Below are positions 47,912 through 56,938 of a stretch of 64,000 nt of DNA, piece by piece; the first letter of the stretch is position 1, and each line of letters opens with the position of its first letter. The position numbers and the translations under genes were made by a program. The stretch comes from Clavibacter michiganensis subsp. tessellarius. Its GTDB lineage: Bacteria > Actinomycetota > Actinomycetes > Actinomycetales > Microbacteriaceae. The notes below the pieces were generated by a model that was not told where the DNA came from, did no database searches, and saw only the letters and a list, made by a program, of their open reading frames with translations. The DNA lies in contig NZ_CP040788.1 of assembly GCF_021922985.1 (NCBI RefSeq), forward strand, positions 2,046,001 to 2,110,000. The letters are read 5' to 3'.

Positions 47912-49441
47912 ATGCCCGCTTTCCCCGCCCCCGCCGTCCGTACGCCCGCGGCGCGCCACGGCAGCCCGACCGTCCTCGAGGCGCTCCGGAACCCGCGCCT
48001 CCTCAGCCGCGAGGTGCTCGCCGGCCTCGTCGTCGCGCTCGCGCTGATCCCCGAGGCCATCTCCTTCTCGATCATCGCCGGGGTGGATCCGCGCGTCGGC
48101 CTGTTCTCGTCGTTCGTCATGGCCGTCGCCATCGCGTTCCTCGGCGGCCGGCCCGCCATGATCACCGCGGCCACCGGCGCCGTCGCGCTCGTCGTGGCGC
48201 CGCTCGTGCGCGACCACGGCCTCGACTACCTCATCGCCACGGTCATCCTCGGCGGCCTGTTCCAGGTGGTCCTCGGCCTCCTCGGCGTCGCGAAGCTCAT
48301 GCGCTTCGTGCCCCGCAGCGTGATGGTCGGGTTCGTCAACGCGCTCGCCATCCTCATCTTCTCCGCGCAGATCCCGAACCTCGTCGGCGTCCCGTGGCTC
48401 GTGTACCCGCTGGTCGCCGTCGGCATCGTGATCATGGTCGTGATGCCGCGCTTCACGAAGGCCGTGCCCGCGCCGCTCGTCGCGATCGTCGTGGTCACCG
48501 TCGCGACGGTCGCCACCGCGCTCGCCGTGCCGACCGTGGGCGACGAGGGCGCCCTGCCCGACAGCCTGCCGACGCTCTTCATCCCGGACGTCCCGCTCAC
48601 GCTGGAGACGCTGCGGATCATCGCGCCGTACGCGCTCGCCGTCGCGCTGGTCGGCATCCTCGAGTCGCTGATGACCGCCAAGCTCGTCGACGACATCACC
48701 GACACCCCGTCGCGCAAGACCCGCGAGACGCTCGGCCAGGGCGGCGCGAACATCCTCTCGGGCCTCTTCGGCGGCATGGGCGGCTGCGCGATGATCGGCC
48801 AGACGATGATCAACGTGAAGGCCTCCGGCGCCCGCACCCGCATCTCCACGTTCCTCGCGGGCGTGTTCCTGCTGATCCTCGTGGTGGGCCTCGGCGACGT
48901 CGTCGCGATCATCCCGATGGCCGCGCTCGTGGCCGTGATGATCATGGTCTCGGTCGGCACGTTCGACTGGCACAGCATCCGTCCCTCGACCCTCCAGCGG
49001 ATGCCGATCGGCGAGACGCTCGTCATGGTGCTCACCGTCGTGATCGTCGTGATCACCGACAACCTCGCCATCGGCGTCATCGTGGGCGTCATCGCCGCGA
49101 TGATCGTGTTCGCCCGCCGCGTCGCCCACTTCGCGACCGTCGAGCGCACGCTCCGCACCGACGACGAGGGCGCGGAGACCGCGCACTACGCCGTGATCGG
49201 CGAGCTGTTCTTCGCCTCCAGCAACGACCTCACGACGCAGTTCGACTACGCCGACGACCCCCAGCGCGTGGTCATCGACATGTCCGGCTCGCACGTGTGG
49301 GACGCCTCCACGGTCGCGGCGCTCGACGCGATCACCACGAAGTACGAGCGCCACGGCAAGCGCGCGGAGATCACCGGCATGAACGACTCCTCCGCCGCCA
49401 TGCACGGGCGCCTCGCCGGCAACCTCGGGGCCGGGCACTGA
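47912..49441 (+). CDS. SulP family anion transporter, copy 2
   Basis: 509 aa, same layout as copy 1: membrane domain with EVLAGLVVALALIPEAISFS and GGCAMIGQTMINVKASGART, and a C-terminal STAS domain with IDMSGSHVWDASTVAALDAI. Differences cluster in the N-terminus, the loop around 200-240 and the STAS end (EITGMNDSSAAMHGRLAGN). Keeping two STAS-bearing copies with separate but related promoters suggests different substrate affinity or induction, which is inference. Confidence 0.93.
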   Translation: MPAFPAPAVRTPAARHGSPTVLEALRNPRLLSREVLAGLVVALALIPEAISFSIIAGVDPRVGLFSSFVMAVAIAFLGGRPAMITAATGAVALVVAPLVRDHGLDYLIATVILGGLFQVVLGLLGVAKLMRFVPRSVMVGFVNALAILIFSAQIPNLVGVPWLVYPLVAVGIVIMVVMPRFTKAVPAPLVAIVVVTVATVATALAVPTVGDEGALPDSLPTLFIPDVPLTLETLRIIAPYALAVALVGILESLMTAKLVDDITDTPSRKTRETLGQGGANILSGLFGGMGGCAMIGQTMINVKASGARTRISTFLAGVFLLILVVGLGDVVAIIPMAALVAVMIMVSVGTFDWHSIRPSTLQRMPIGETLVMVLTVVIVVITDNLAIGVIVGVIAAMIVFARRVAHFATVERTLRTDDEGAETAHYAVIGELFFASSNDLTTQFDYADDPQRVVIDMSGSHVWDASTVAALDAITTKYERHGKRAEITGMNDSSAAMHGRLAGNLGAGH

Positions 49442-49466
49442 CCTGGGCCCGCGCCCACCCGCCGGT

Positions 49467-49472
49467 TACGCT
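49467..49472 (+). promoter_or_regulatory. Candidate -10 (TACGCT) of the small gene
   Basis: TACGCT lies 6 bp before GTG 49479; only GGATCC lies between, so the transcript would be leaderless. Confidence 0.3.
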
Positions 49473-49478
49473 GGATCC

Positions 49479-49646
49479 GTGCCCCACCTCCTCGCCGCCG
49501 CGACCCGACGCACCCGCGTCGGCCGCCAGGCGTACCCGAACCGGCTGCTGCTGACCAAGCGCACCTCGGGCACGAACGGGTGGATGAGCCTCTGGGGCAG
49601 CAACGCGCACGGCGAGATCGCCGGCTGCCCGCCGCCAGCCGCGTAG
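49479..49646 (+). CDS. Small hypothetical protein (55 aa)
   Basis: GTG start, reading VPHLLAAATRRTRVGRQAYP and later NRLLLTKRTSGTNGWMSLWG, stop TAG. Basic, one Trp pair, no membrane helix; possibly a small DNA- or RNA-associated protein, but no family is recognised. Codon use is lower in GC3 than its neighbours (CCG AAC CGG CTG, ACG AAC), and the opposite strand is also open, so coding is likely but not certain. Sits between sulP2 and nhaA. Confidence 0.45.
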   Translation: MPHLLAAATRRTRVGRQAYPNRLLLTKRTSGTNGWMSLWGSNAHGEIAGCPPPAA

Positions 49647-49712
49647 GCCGCTCCCGTCGATCCGGCGCCGGAGCGGAGACGCCCTGCTCGCGCTCGTCGA
49701 CGGAAGACGCTC

Positions 49713-51014
49713 ATGACCTCCTCTGCACCCCTGCCCACCCCTCCCCACGCGCCGGCCGCCCCCGGGCGCGGCGCCCGGCTCGCCCGGTTCCTCAGCCGCG
49801 ACACGACCGGCGGGATCCTCCTGCTGATCGCGACCGTGCTCGCCCTCGTCGTGGCGAACAGCCCGGCCGTCGACCTCTACGAGCGCGTCCGCGGGTTCGA
49901 GTTCGGACCCGAGGCGCTGCACCTCCACCTCAGCGTCGGCACGTGGGCCGCCGACGGCCTGCTCGCGATCTTCTTCTTCGTCGTCGGCCTCGAGCTCAAG
50001 CAGGAGTTCGTGGCGGGGTCGCTGCGGGATCCGCGCGTCGCGACCCTGCCCATCGCGGCGGCGGTCGGCGGCGTGATCCTGCCCGCGGCGATCTTCACGC
50101 TGATCAACCTCGGCGCCGGGCCCGAGGCTCTGCAGGGCTGGGCGATCCCCGCCGCGACCGACATCGCGTTCGCGGTCGCCGTGGTCGCGGTGGTCGGCAA
50201 GCGCCTGCCGCCCGCGCTCCGCACCTTCCTCCTCACGCTCGCGGTGGTGGACGACCTGCTCGCGATCACGATCATCGCCGTCTTCTACACGGCGGGCATC
50301 GCGTTCGTGCCGCTGCTGCTGGCGCTCGTGCCGCTGGCCGCGTTCGGGATCCTCGTGCGCCGCGGCGTGCGCGCCTGGTACGTGCTCATCCCCCTCGGCG
50401 TCGCCGCGTGGGCGCTCGTGCACGCGTCCGGGATCCACGCGACCATCGCCGGCGTCGTGCTCGGGATCCTGGTGCCCGCCGTCGCGACCGCCCGCGCGGG
50501 CGTGACGCACCGCGGCGCCGACGGGCACGAGGAGCGGCACGCGCTCACGCACCACTTCGCCGAGCGCTGGTCGCCGGTCTCCTCCGGCGTCGCGGTGCCG
50601 GTATTCGCGTTCTTCTCCGCCGGGGTCGCGGTCGGCGGCCTCGACGGGCTGCGGGAGTCGCTGTCCGACAGCGTGGCCATCGGGATCGTCGTGGCGCTCG
50701 TCGTGGGCAAGGCCGCGGGGATCACGGGCGCGTCGCTGCTCGTGACGCGCCTGCCCGGCATCCGCCTCGACCCGACCCTCCGCTGGCCGGACGTCATCGG
50801 CCTCTCCTTCGTCGCGGGCATCGGCTTCACGGTCTCGCTCCTCGTGGGCGAGCTCGCGTACGGCACCGGCAGCGCGCAGGACGACGTCGTGAAGGTCGGC
50901 GTGCTCGTCGGGTCGCTGATCTCGGCGGTCGTCGGCGGCACGATCCTCAGCGTGCGCGGGCGGCGGCTGCCGGCGGAGGCGCGGGGCGACGCGGGCGGGA
51001 CCCCCGCTCCGTAG
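49713..51014 (+). CDS. nhaA: Na+/H+ antiporter NhaA
   Basis: 433 aa, about 12 helices. NhaA blocks: DTTGGILLLIATVLALVVAN, GLLAIFFFVVGLELKQEFV, AAVGGVILPAAIFTLIN, ATDIAFAVAVVAVVGKRLP (the Asp pair region continues LAVVDDLLAITII) and VGKAAGITGASLLV. It has a hydrophilic extension after 260 (RGADGHEERHALTHHF) typical of actinobacterial NhaA. Exchanges sodium for protons, pH homeostasis. GGAAG ribosome site before the ATG. Confidence 0.95.
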   Translation: MTSSAPLPTPPHAPAAPGRGARLARFLSRDTTGGILLLIATVLALVVANSPAVDLYERVRGFEFGPEALHLHLSVGTWAADGLLAIFFFVVGLELKQEFVAGSLRDPRVATLPIAAAVGGVILPAAIFTLINLGAGPEALQGWAIPAATDIAFAVAVVAVVGKRLPPALRTFLLTLAVVDDLLAITIIAVFYTAGIAFVPLLLALVPLAAFGILVRRGVRAWYVLIPLGVAAWALVHASGIHATIAGVVLGILVPAVATARAGVTHRGADGHEERHALTHHFAERWSPVSSGVAVPVFAFFSAGVAVGGLDGLRESLSDSVAIGIVVALVVGKAAGITGASLLVTRLPGIRLDPTLRWPDVIGLSFVAGIGFTVSLLVGELAYGTGSAQDDVVKVGVLVGSLISAVVGGTILSVRGRRLPAEARGDAGGTPAP

Positions 51015-51057
51015 ATCCCTCCGGTGGCGCTGACGGCGCATGTGCAAGAATCTGCGC

Positions 51058-51429
51058 ATGGATGCAGATAGCAGGTGCGGCCGCCACCCCGACAGCCAGC
51101 ACGTCGAGCTCGCGGTCGAGGTGTTCGCGATGCTCGCCGACGCCACGCGCGTGCGGATCGTGCTCGCGCTCCGCGACGGCGAGCTGCCCGTCAACGACCT
51201 CGCCGAGCGCGTGGGCAAGTCGCCCGCCGCGGTCTCGCAGCACCTCGCGAAGCTGCGGCTGTCGCGCGTCGTCGCGACGAGGCAGGAGGGCACGCGCGTG
51301 TTCTACCGGCTCGTCGACGAGCACGCGCGCCAGCTCGTGACCGACGCGATCTTCCAGGCCGAGCACCAGCTCGACGGATCCGGCGCCCACCACCACGAGG
51401 AGTCCGCGCGTGCGGACGGCGCTCGCTAG
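51058..51429 (+). CDS. ArsR/SmtB-family metal-sensing repressor
   Basis: 123 aa from ATG 51058; ATG 51040 would add MCKNLR. 51058 is preferred because AAGAAT lies 6 bp upstream (leaderless-like). Winged HTH: LADATRVRIVLALRDGELPV and SPAAVSQHLAKLRLSRVVAT. The last helix DEHARQLVTDAIFQAEHQLDG keeps the spaced Asp/His/Glu/His of the alpha5 Zn/Ni/Co site (SmtB/CzrA/NmtR) and the tail has HHHEE. Cys near the N-terminus (RCGRHP) may add ligands. Overlaps the EamA exporter gene by 20 bp. Confidence 0.88.
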   Translation: MDADSRCGRHPDSQHVELAVEVFAMLADATRVRIVLALRDGELPVNDLAERVGKSPAAVSQHLAKLRLSRVVATRQEGTRVFYRLVDEHARQLVTDAIFQAEHQLDGSGAHHHEESARADGAR

Positions 51430-52489
51430 CCGCGGCGTCCAGGCGGCGCTGCTCTCCGCGGTGCTCTTCGGCGCGGGCACACCAGCGGCGAAGCTGCTCC
51501 TCGACTCGGTGAGCCCGTGGCTGCTCGCGGGCCTCCTCTACACGGGCTCCGGCATCGGGCTGGGGCTGATCCGGGTGGTCCGCCGGTCACCGCGCGTGCG
51601 CCTCGCCCGCGGCGAGCGCCTCCCGCTCGCCGGCGCGATCCTCTTCGGCGGGATCCTCGGCCCCCTGCTCCTGCTCGTCGGCCTCGTGGGCATGCCCGCC
51701 TCGGGCGCCTCGCTGCTCCTCAACGCGGAGGGCGTCGCGACGGCCGTGCTCGCCTGGGTGGTGTTCCGCGAGAACGCCGACCGGCGGATCGTGCTCGGCA
51801 TGCTCGCGATCGTCGCGGGCGCCGTGCTGATCACCGTGCCGCAGGGCGTCGAGCTCGGCAGCCCGTGGCCCGCCCTCGCGATCCTCGGCGCCTGCCTCTC
51901 CTGGGGCATCGACAACAACCTCACGCGCAAGGTCGCCCTCGCCGACGCGACGTGGCTCGCCGCCGTGAAGGGCGGCGTCGCCGGACCCGTGAACCTCGCG
52001 CTCGCGTTCCTCGTGGGCGCGCAGCTGCCGGCGCCGGGCGCCGTCGCCGCGGCCATGGCCGTCGGGTTCCTCGCCTACGGGGTGAGCCTCGTGCTCTTCA
52101 TCGTCGCGCTCCGGCACGTGGGCACGGCGCGGGCCGGGGCCTACTACTCGGTCGCGCCGTTCTTCGGGGCGCTCCTCGCGATCGCGCTCGGCGAGCCCGT
52201 GACGTGGCCGCTGGTGCTCGCCGGGATCCTCATGGCCGTCGGCATCGTGCTGCACCTCACCGAGCGCCACGAGCACGAGCACACACACGAGGCCGTGACG
52301 CACGACCACTGGCACACGCACGACGCGCACCACCAGCACGACCACTGGCACACCCACGACGCGCACCACCAGCACGACCATCCGGAGCCGGTCGCGGCGG
52401 GCACGCGGCACCGCCACGAGCACACGCACGAGCCCATCACCCACACGCACGAGCACTACCCGGACAGCCACCACCGGCACGCGCACTGA
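51410..52489 (+). CDS. EamA/DMT transporter with His-rich C-terminal tail
   Basis: 359 aa, GTG start inside the ArsR gene. Ten-helix DMT fold in residues 5-275 (two EamA halves: SAVLFGAGTPAAKLLLDSVS and LGACLSWGIDNNLTRKVAL). From about residue 275 to the end the chain is cytoplasmic or loop-like with some 40 His residues, including a repeated DHWHTHDAHHQH. Such a tail usually buffers or loads Ni, Co, Zn or Cu. Together with the overlapping ArsR sensor this reads as a metal efflux pair, although EamA proteins normally export small metabolites. Confidence 0.85.
   Translation: MRTALASRGVQAALLSAVLFGAGTPAAKLLLDSVSPWLLAGLLYTGSGIGLGLIRVVRRSPRVRLARGERLPLAGAILFGGILGPLLLLVGLVGMPASGASLLLNAEGVATAVLAWVVFRENADRRIVLGMLAIVAGAVLITVPQGVELGSPWPALAILGACLSWGIDNNLTRKVALADATWLAAVKGGVAGPVNLALAFLVGAQLPAPGAVAAAMAVGFLAYGVSLVLFIVALRHVGTARAGAYYSVAPFFGALLAIALGEPVTWPLVLAGILMAVGIVLHLTERHEHEHTHEAVTHDHWHTHDAHHQHDHWHTHDAHHQHDHPEPVAAGTRHRHEHTHEPITHTHEHYPDSHHRHAH
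52301..52381 (+). repeat. 36-bp in-frame repeat in the His-rich tail
   Basis: Two copies (52301, 52337; one mismatch) plus 9 bp of a third. They encode HDHWHTHDAHHQ units. Copy number could vary by slippage or recombination without breaking the frame. Confidence 0.85.
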
Positions 52490-52559
52490 CCGCGTCCGCG
52501 CCGGTGACGGTTCCCCGCCAGCCGCGGACGCCGTCGCCGCGCTGGGGGACGATGGAGGC

Positions 52560-53405
52560 ATGATCCCGAGCGCCGACGGCACCCTCACGGACGGGCGGGC
52601 GCTGATCGGCCCGGTCGAGGCACCCGCGCTGCACGTGATGACGTACAACATCCGGCGCCTGTTCCGCCGTTATCGCCCGGGCAGCCCCGACCGCTGGGCC
52701 GACCGCGAGCCGCTCCTCGCCGAGCTGCTCCAGCGCGAGCAGCCCGCGCTCCTCGGCACGCAGGAGGCCATGCCCACGCAGGGCCGCGCCCTGTCGCACG
52801 CGCTCGGCCGGCACTACCGGCGGATCGGGCACGGCCGCAACGCCGACGGCCACGGCGAGGGCTGCCCCACCTTCTACGACACGCGCCGCCTCGAGCTCAC
52901 GAGCTGGCGGCAGGTCGCCCTCTCGGACACGCCCGCGGTCGCCGGGTCCCGCAGCTGGGGCAACATGGTGCCGCGGATCGCCGTCGTCGCCGACTTCGTC
53001 GACCGCGCGACGGGCCTGCCGCTCCGGCACGTGAACACCCACTTCGACCACCTCTCGCGCCGCTCGCGCGAGGAGTCCGCGCGGATGATGCTCGAGATCG
53101 TCGCCGAGGCGCAGGTGCCCGCGATCGTCTCGGGCGACACCAACGCGGGCGTCGACACGGAGCCGCACCGGCTGCTGGTCGAGTCGGGCGCGCTGGTGGA
53201 CGCGTGGGACGGCGCGCGCGAGCGGCTGACGCCCGAGTGGGGCACCTGGTCCAACTACAAGGCACCGAAGCGCACCACACGGCGGATCGACTGGATGCTC
53301 GTCACGCCCGACGTCGAGGTGGAGCGGGTCGGCATCAACACGACGCGCGTCGCGGGGCGCGCGCCGAGCGACCACGAGGCGCTGCAGGCGGTGGTGCGGT
53401 GCTGA
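52560..53405 (+). CDS. Endonuclease/exonuclease/phosphatase family protein
   Basis: 281 aa, GGAGG directly before the ATG. EEP fold: MTYNIRRLFR (first Asn), LLGTQEAMPTQGRAL (catalytic Glu), HVNTHFDHLSRRSREESARM, IVSGDTNAGVD (Asp/Asn pair) and APSDHEALQAV (final Asp-His). Mg-dependent phosphodiesterase/phosphatase; many bacterial members act on sugars or nucleotides rather than DNA. Cytosolic. The DUF2238-like membrane gene overlaps it by 7 bp. Confidence 0.87.
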   Translation: MIPSADGTLTDGRALIGPVEAPALHVMTYNIRRLFRRYRPGSPDRWADREPLLAELLQREQPALLGTQEAMPTQGRALSHALGRHYRRIGHGRNADGHGEGCPTFYDTRRLELTSWRQVALSDTPAVAGSRSWGNMVPRIAVVADFVDRATGLPLRHVNTHFDHLSRRSREESARMMLEIVAEAQVPAIVSGDTNAGVDTEPHRLLVESGALVDAWDGARERLTPEWGTWSNYKAPKRTTRRIDWMLVTPDVEVERVGINTTRVAGRAPSDHEALQAVVRC

Positions 53406-54058
53406 CGGACCCCGCCTCGCCCACCCCGCCGGACGCACCGGCCCCGCCCGAGGACGTCGCGGCCTTCGCCGGGCTGGCCGGCCTCACCTTCCTGCAACCG
53501 CCGCGCGGGATCACGGCGATCCTCGCCGACGCCGTGCGCGTGATCGGGTTGCTCACGTTCCTCTTCTCCGTGTTCGCGTGGACGGGCGTCACCTCCGCGA
53601 TGTTCGCGCTCGCGCTGCTCGGGCTCGTGGCGCCGCGGGGCCTCGGGGCGCGGCCCGGGCTGGATCTCGCCATCGGGATCACGACGCTCGTCTCCGCCGC
53701 GAGCAACCGGCTGGACCTCTACGAGCGGCTGCCGTGGTGGGACATCCCCGCGCACCTCGTCACGACGGCGGCCCTCGCCGCGCTCGTGATCCTGCTCGCC
53801 GACCGCGCCGGCGTGGTGGTCGACCGGCGGCCGCTGCCCCTCGGGTTCCTCAGCCTCACGGTCGGCCTCGCGCTCTCGGCGCTGTGGGAGCTCGGCGAGT
53901 GGGCGGGGCAGACCTGGCTCGACCCGGCGATCCTCACGGGCTACGCCGACACGATCGGCGACATGGCGGTCGGCGGGCTGGGCGCGCTGCTCGTCGCGCC
54001 GCTCATGCCGATGCTGCTGGCGCGGTCGCGGTGGATCGCGGGGGCGCCCGCGCGCTGA
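53399..54058 (+). CDS. Membrane protein, YjdF/DUF2238-like
   Basis: 219 aa, GTG start overlapping the stop of the EEP gene by 7 bp, which indicates coupling. About six hydrophobic segments; the blocks PWWDIPAHLVTTAALAALVI and LSALWELGEWAGQTWLDP with YADTIGDMAVGGLGALLVAP correspond to the YjdF/DUF2238 style (W-D-x-P-H and E-W motifs). Function unknown. Confidence 0.65.
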   Translation: MLTDPASPTPPDAPAPPEDVAAFAGLAGLTFLQPPRGITAILADAVRVIGLLTFLFSVFAWTGVTSAMFALALLGLVAPRGLGARPGLDLAIGITTLVSAASNRLDLYERLPWWDIPAHLVTTAALAALVILLADRAGVVVDRRPLPLGFLSLTVGLALSALWELGEWAGQTWLDPAILTGYADTIGDMAVGGLGALLVAPLMPMLLARSRWIAGAPAR

Positions 54059-54176
54059 TCCGCGGCGCCGCGGTCGGGCCGCACCGATCCGCGGCGCCTC
54101 GGCCGTCGGCCCGGCCCACGCCGCGCCGCGCCCCCATCCCCGCGCCCCCGTCCGCGGGCGCTGCTGCTCCTCGCGC

Positions 54177-54258
54177 GGGGGCGCTGCTCCTGCCCGCGCG
54201 GGCCACCCGTGTCCGCCGGAGGAGAAGTGCTCCGGGCGGGGTTTGGGAGGAGGAGCAG
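54177..54258. repeat. Intergenic block set shared with the sigF upstream region
   Basis: The same three words as upstream of sigF, in the same order: GGGGGCGCTGCTCC (54177), GAGGAGAAGTGCTC (54219), GAGGAGCAG (54250). The spacing is shorter (42 versus 76 bp between the first two). Confidence 0.6.
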
Positions 54259-54266
54259 TCGGGTAC
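54241..54266 (+). promoter_or_regulatory. SigB/SigF-type promoter of the heptose operon
   Basis: GTTT (54241-54244), 16 bp, GGGTAC (54261-54266): a near-perfect match to the SigB/SigF consensus GTTT-N14-16-GGGTAT. The ATG at 54276 lies 9 bp after the -10, so the transcript would be almost leaderless. A sigma factor of that group is encoded at 18388. Confidence 0.6.
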
Positions 54267-54275
54267 GAGCCGACC

Positions 54276-55889
54276 ATGCGCTCGCCCGGGAACCACCTCG
54301 AGGCCGTCCTGTTCGACCGGGACGGCACACTCGTCGTGGACGTGCCGTACAACGGCGACCCGGACCTCGTCACCCTCATGCCCGGCGCCCGCGAGGCCGT
54401 CGACGCCGTGCGCGCGGCGGGCCTCCGCGTCGGCATGGTGACCAACCAGTCCGGGATCGCGCGCGGCCTCATCACCCGCGACCAGGCCGACGCCGTCAAC
54501 GCGCGCGTGCAGGAGCTGCTCGGCGCGTTCGACCTCGTGCTGCTGTGCCCGCACGGATCCGACGACGGCTGCGACTGCCGGAAGCCGCGGCCCGGCATGG
54601 TGCTCGAGGCGTGCCGGACGTGGGGCGTGGATCCGTCGACCGTCGCGGTCGTGGGCGACATCGCCGCCGACATGGGCGCCGCCCGGAACGCCGGCGCGCG
54701 CGGCGTGCTCGTGCCGACGCCCGTCACGCGCGAGGAGGAGGTGGCCGAGGCGGAGCTGGTGGCCCCGACGATCCTCGACGCGGTGCACCTCCTCATCCAC
54801 GACCCCGCGCCCCGCCGCGTGCTCGTCGTGCGCCTCGACTCCGTCGGCGACGTGCTCATCTCCGGACCCGCGGTGCGTGCGGTCGCCGCCGACCCGCGCG
54901 TCGAGGTGCACCTGCTCTGCGGTCCGCGCGGCGCGTCCGCCGGCCGGCTGCTGCCCGGCGTCCACGCGGTGCACGTGTGGGACTCCCCGTGGATCTCCTC
55001 CCCCGCGCCCGCCGCCGACGCCGCGTCCGTCGACGCCCTGCACGCGATCCTCGCCGAGGTCGACGCCGACGAGGCCGTCGTCCTCACGTCCTTCCACCAG
55101 TCGCCGCTCCCGCTCGCGCTGCTGCTGCGGCTCGCCGGCGTGCGGCGGATCACGGGCGCCAGCGTCGACTACGCCGGCTCCCTCCTCGACGTGCGCCTCA
55201 AGCCCGGCGAGGACCTCGACGAGGACCAGCCCGAGCCCGAGCGCGCCCTCGCGATCGCCGCCGCGGCCGGGCACGCGCTGCCCGCGGACGACGACGGCCG
55301 CCTCGCCGTCCTCGAGGCCGAGCTCCCCGCCGACGTCGCGGCGCTCCTCCCCGACGGCCCGTTCGCGCTCGTGCACCCGGGCGCCGCGGTCGGCGCGCGC
55401 TCCTACCCGGCCGACCAGCACCGCGACGCCGTGGCGCTGCTCGCCGCGCGCGGGATCCCCGTGGTCGTCACGGGCGGGCCCGACGAGCGGGACCTCACGG
55501 CGCACGTGGCCGGATCCGCCGCCCTCGACCTCGGCGGCCGCACCGACCTCGCCGGCCTCGGCGCGCTGATGCGCCGCGCGGCCGTGCTCGTGAGCGGCAA
55601 CACCGGGCCCGCGCACCTCGCCGCCGCCGTGGGCCTCCCGGTCGTCAGCCTGTTCTCGCCCGTCGTGCCGCCGATCCGCTGGGCGCCGTACCGCGTGCCC
55701 GTGATCCTGCTCGGCGACCAGGACGCGCCCTGCAAGCTCAGCCGCGCGCGCGACTGCCCCGTGCCCGGCCATCCGTGCCTCGCCGGCGTCTCGCCCGCGG
55801 AGGTCGCGGACGCCGTCGAGCGCCTGCTCGCGACCACCGGCGGCACGGGCGGCACCGGCGCGCGCGCCACCGCGGAGGTGCCCGCATGA
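54276..55889 (+). CDS. GmhB (heptose bisphosphate phosphatase) fused to a family-9 glycosyltransferase
   Basis: 537 aa, two enzymes in one chain. 1-175: HAD phosphatase of the D,D-heptose 1,7-bisphosphate type, DRDGT (14-18), [12 protein letters not shown], zinc loop Cys91-His93-Cys99-Cys101 and [22 protein letters not shown]. From about 185: GT9 heptosyltransferase, [52 protein letters not shown]. The two activities are normally separate proteins. First gene of the operon; next ATG overlaps its stop (55886). Start chosen at 54276 (9 bp after the promoter -10). Confidence 0.9.
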   Translation: MRSPGNHLEAVLFDRDGTLVVDVPYNGDPDLVTLMPGAREAVDAVRAAGLRVGMVTNQSGIARGLITRDQADAVNARVQELLGAFDLVLLCPHGSDDGCDCRKPRPGMVLEACRTWGVDPSTVAVVGDIAADMGAARNAGARGVLVPTPVTREEEVAEAELVAPTILDAVHLLIHDPAPRRVLVVRLDSVGDVLISGPAVRAVAADPRVEVHLLCGPRGASAGRLLPGVHAVHVWDSPWISSPAPAADAASVDALHAILAEVDADEAVVLTSFHQSPLPLALLLRLAGVRRITGASVDYAGSLLDVRLKPGEDLDEDQPEPERALAIAAAAGHALPADDDGRLAVLEAELPADVAALLPDGPFALVHPGAAVGARSYPADQHRDAVALLAARGIPVVVTGGPDERDLTAHVAGSAALDLGGRTDLAGLGALMRRAAVLVSGNTGPAHLAAAVGLPVVSLFSPVVPPIRWAPYRVPVILLGDQDAPCKLSRARDCPVPGHPCLAGVSPAEVADAVERLLATTGGTGGTGARATAEVPA

Positions 55890-56938
55890 GGATCCTGATG
55901 TGGCACGTCCACGGCGGCTGGACCGACTCGTTCGTGCGCGGATCCCACGAGATCCTGTTCCCGACGACGCCCGCCCGCGACGCGTGGGGCCTCGGCCGCG
56001 GCGGCCGCGACTGGCCGGCGAGCGCTCGCGAGGTGGATCCGTCGTCCCTGCACGACGCCGACGTCGACCTCGTGCTGCTCCAGCGGGTCGCCGAGGTCGA
56101 GGAAGCGGAGCGCCTGCTCGGCCGCCGCCTCGGATCCGACGTGCCCGCGGTCTTCCTCGAGCACAACACCCCGCGCGGCGCCCCGACCGAGACCGTCCAC
56201 GCGCTGGCCGACCGCGACGACATCCCGGTGGTCCACGTCACGCGCTTCAACGCGCTCATGTGGGACACCGGATCCGCGCCCGCCACGGTCGTCGAGCACG
56301 GCGTGCCCGACCCCGGCGCGCTGTACACGGGCGCCTCGCGGTCGTTCGGCGCGGTGATCAACGAGCCCGTGCGCCGCGGCCGCATCACCGGCACCGACCT
56401 GCTGCCCGCGTTCGCGGAGGTCGCGCCCGTCGAGGTGTTCGGCATGGGGACGGACCTGCTCCCCGGCGCCTTCCCGTCGCTCGGCGCGCGCATCGTCCCG
56501 CGCGGCGACCTGCCGACGGCCCGCATGCACCCCGAGCTCGCGCAGCTGCGCGCCTACGTCCACCCCCACCGCTGGACCTCGCTCGGCCTGTCGCTGCTCG
56601 AGGCGATGCACATGGCGATGCCGGTGCTCGTGCTCGACGCGACCGAGGCGTCGCGCGCGGTGCCGCCGGACGCGGGCGCGATCTCGTCCGACCCGGCCGA
56701 CCTCGTGCGCGCCGCCCGCCTGCTGCTCGCGGATCCCGACGAGGCCGCCCGCCGCGGCCGCGTCGCCCGCGAGGCCGCGCTCGCCCGCTACTCGCTCGGC
56801 CGGTTCCTCCGCGACATGGACGCCGTGCTGCACGACGCGGTGGACGCCGCCGCCGCACGCCGCTCCCGCCGCGCGCCCGCCGGATCCGGCTCCCCGACTC
56901 CCCCGCACCACCCGCTCGACGAGAGGACGACACGATGA
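55886..56938 (+). CDS. Glycosyltransferase (family 1/4-like, short)
   Basis: 350 aa. GT-B fold, second half clear: [54 protein letters not shown]-terminal half carries [19 protein letters not shown] and [10 protein letters not shown]. No complete donor motif, so the donor is unknown; overlaps neighbours by 4 bp on both sides (ATGA). Part of the heptose operon. Confidence 0.85.
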   Translation: MRILMWHVHGGWTDSFVRGSHEILFPTTPARDAWGLGRGGRDWPASAREVDPSSLHDADVDLVLLQRVAEVEEAERLLGRRLGSDVPAVFLEHNTPRGAPTETVHALADRDDIPVVHVTRFNALMWDTGSAPATVVEHGVPDPGALYTGASRSFGAVINEPVRRGRITGTDLLPAFAEVAPVEVFGMGTDLLPGAFPSLGARIVPRGDLPTARMHPELAQLRAYVHPHRWTSLGLSLLEAMHMAMPVLVLDATEASRAVPPDAGAISSDPADLVRAARLLLADPDEAARRGRVAREAALARYSLGRFLRDMDAVLHDAVDAAAARRSRRAPAGSGSPTPPHHPLDERTTR

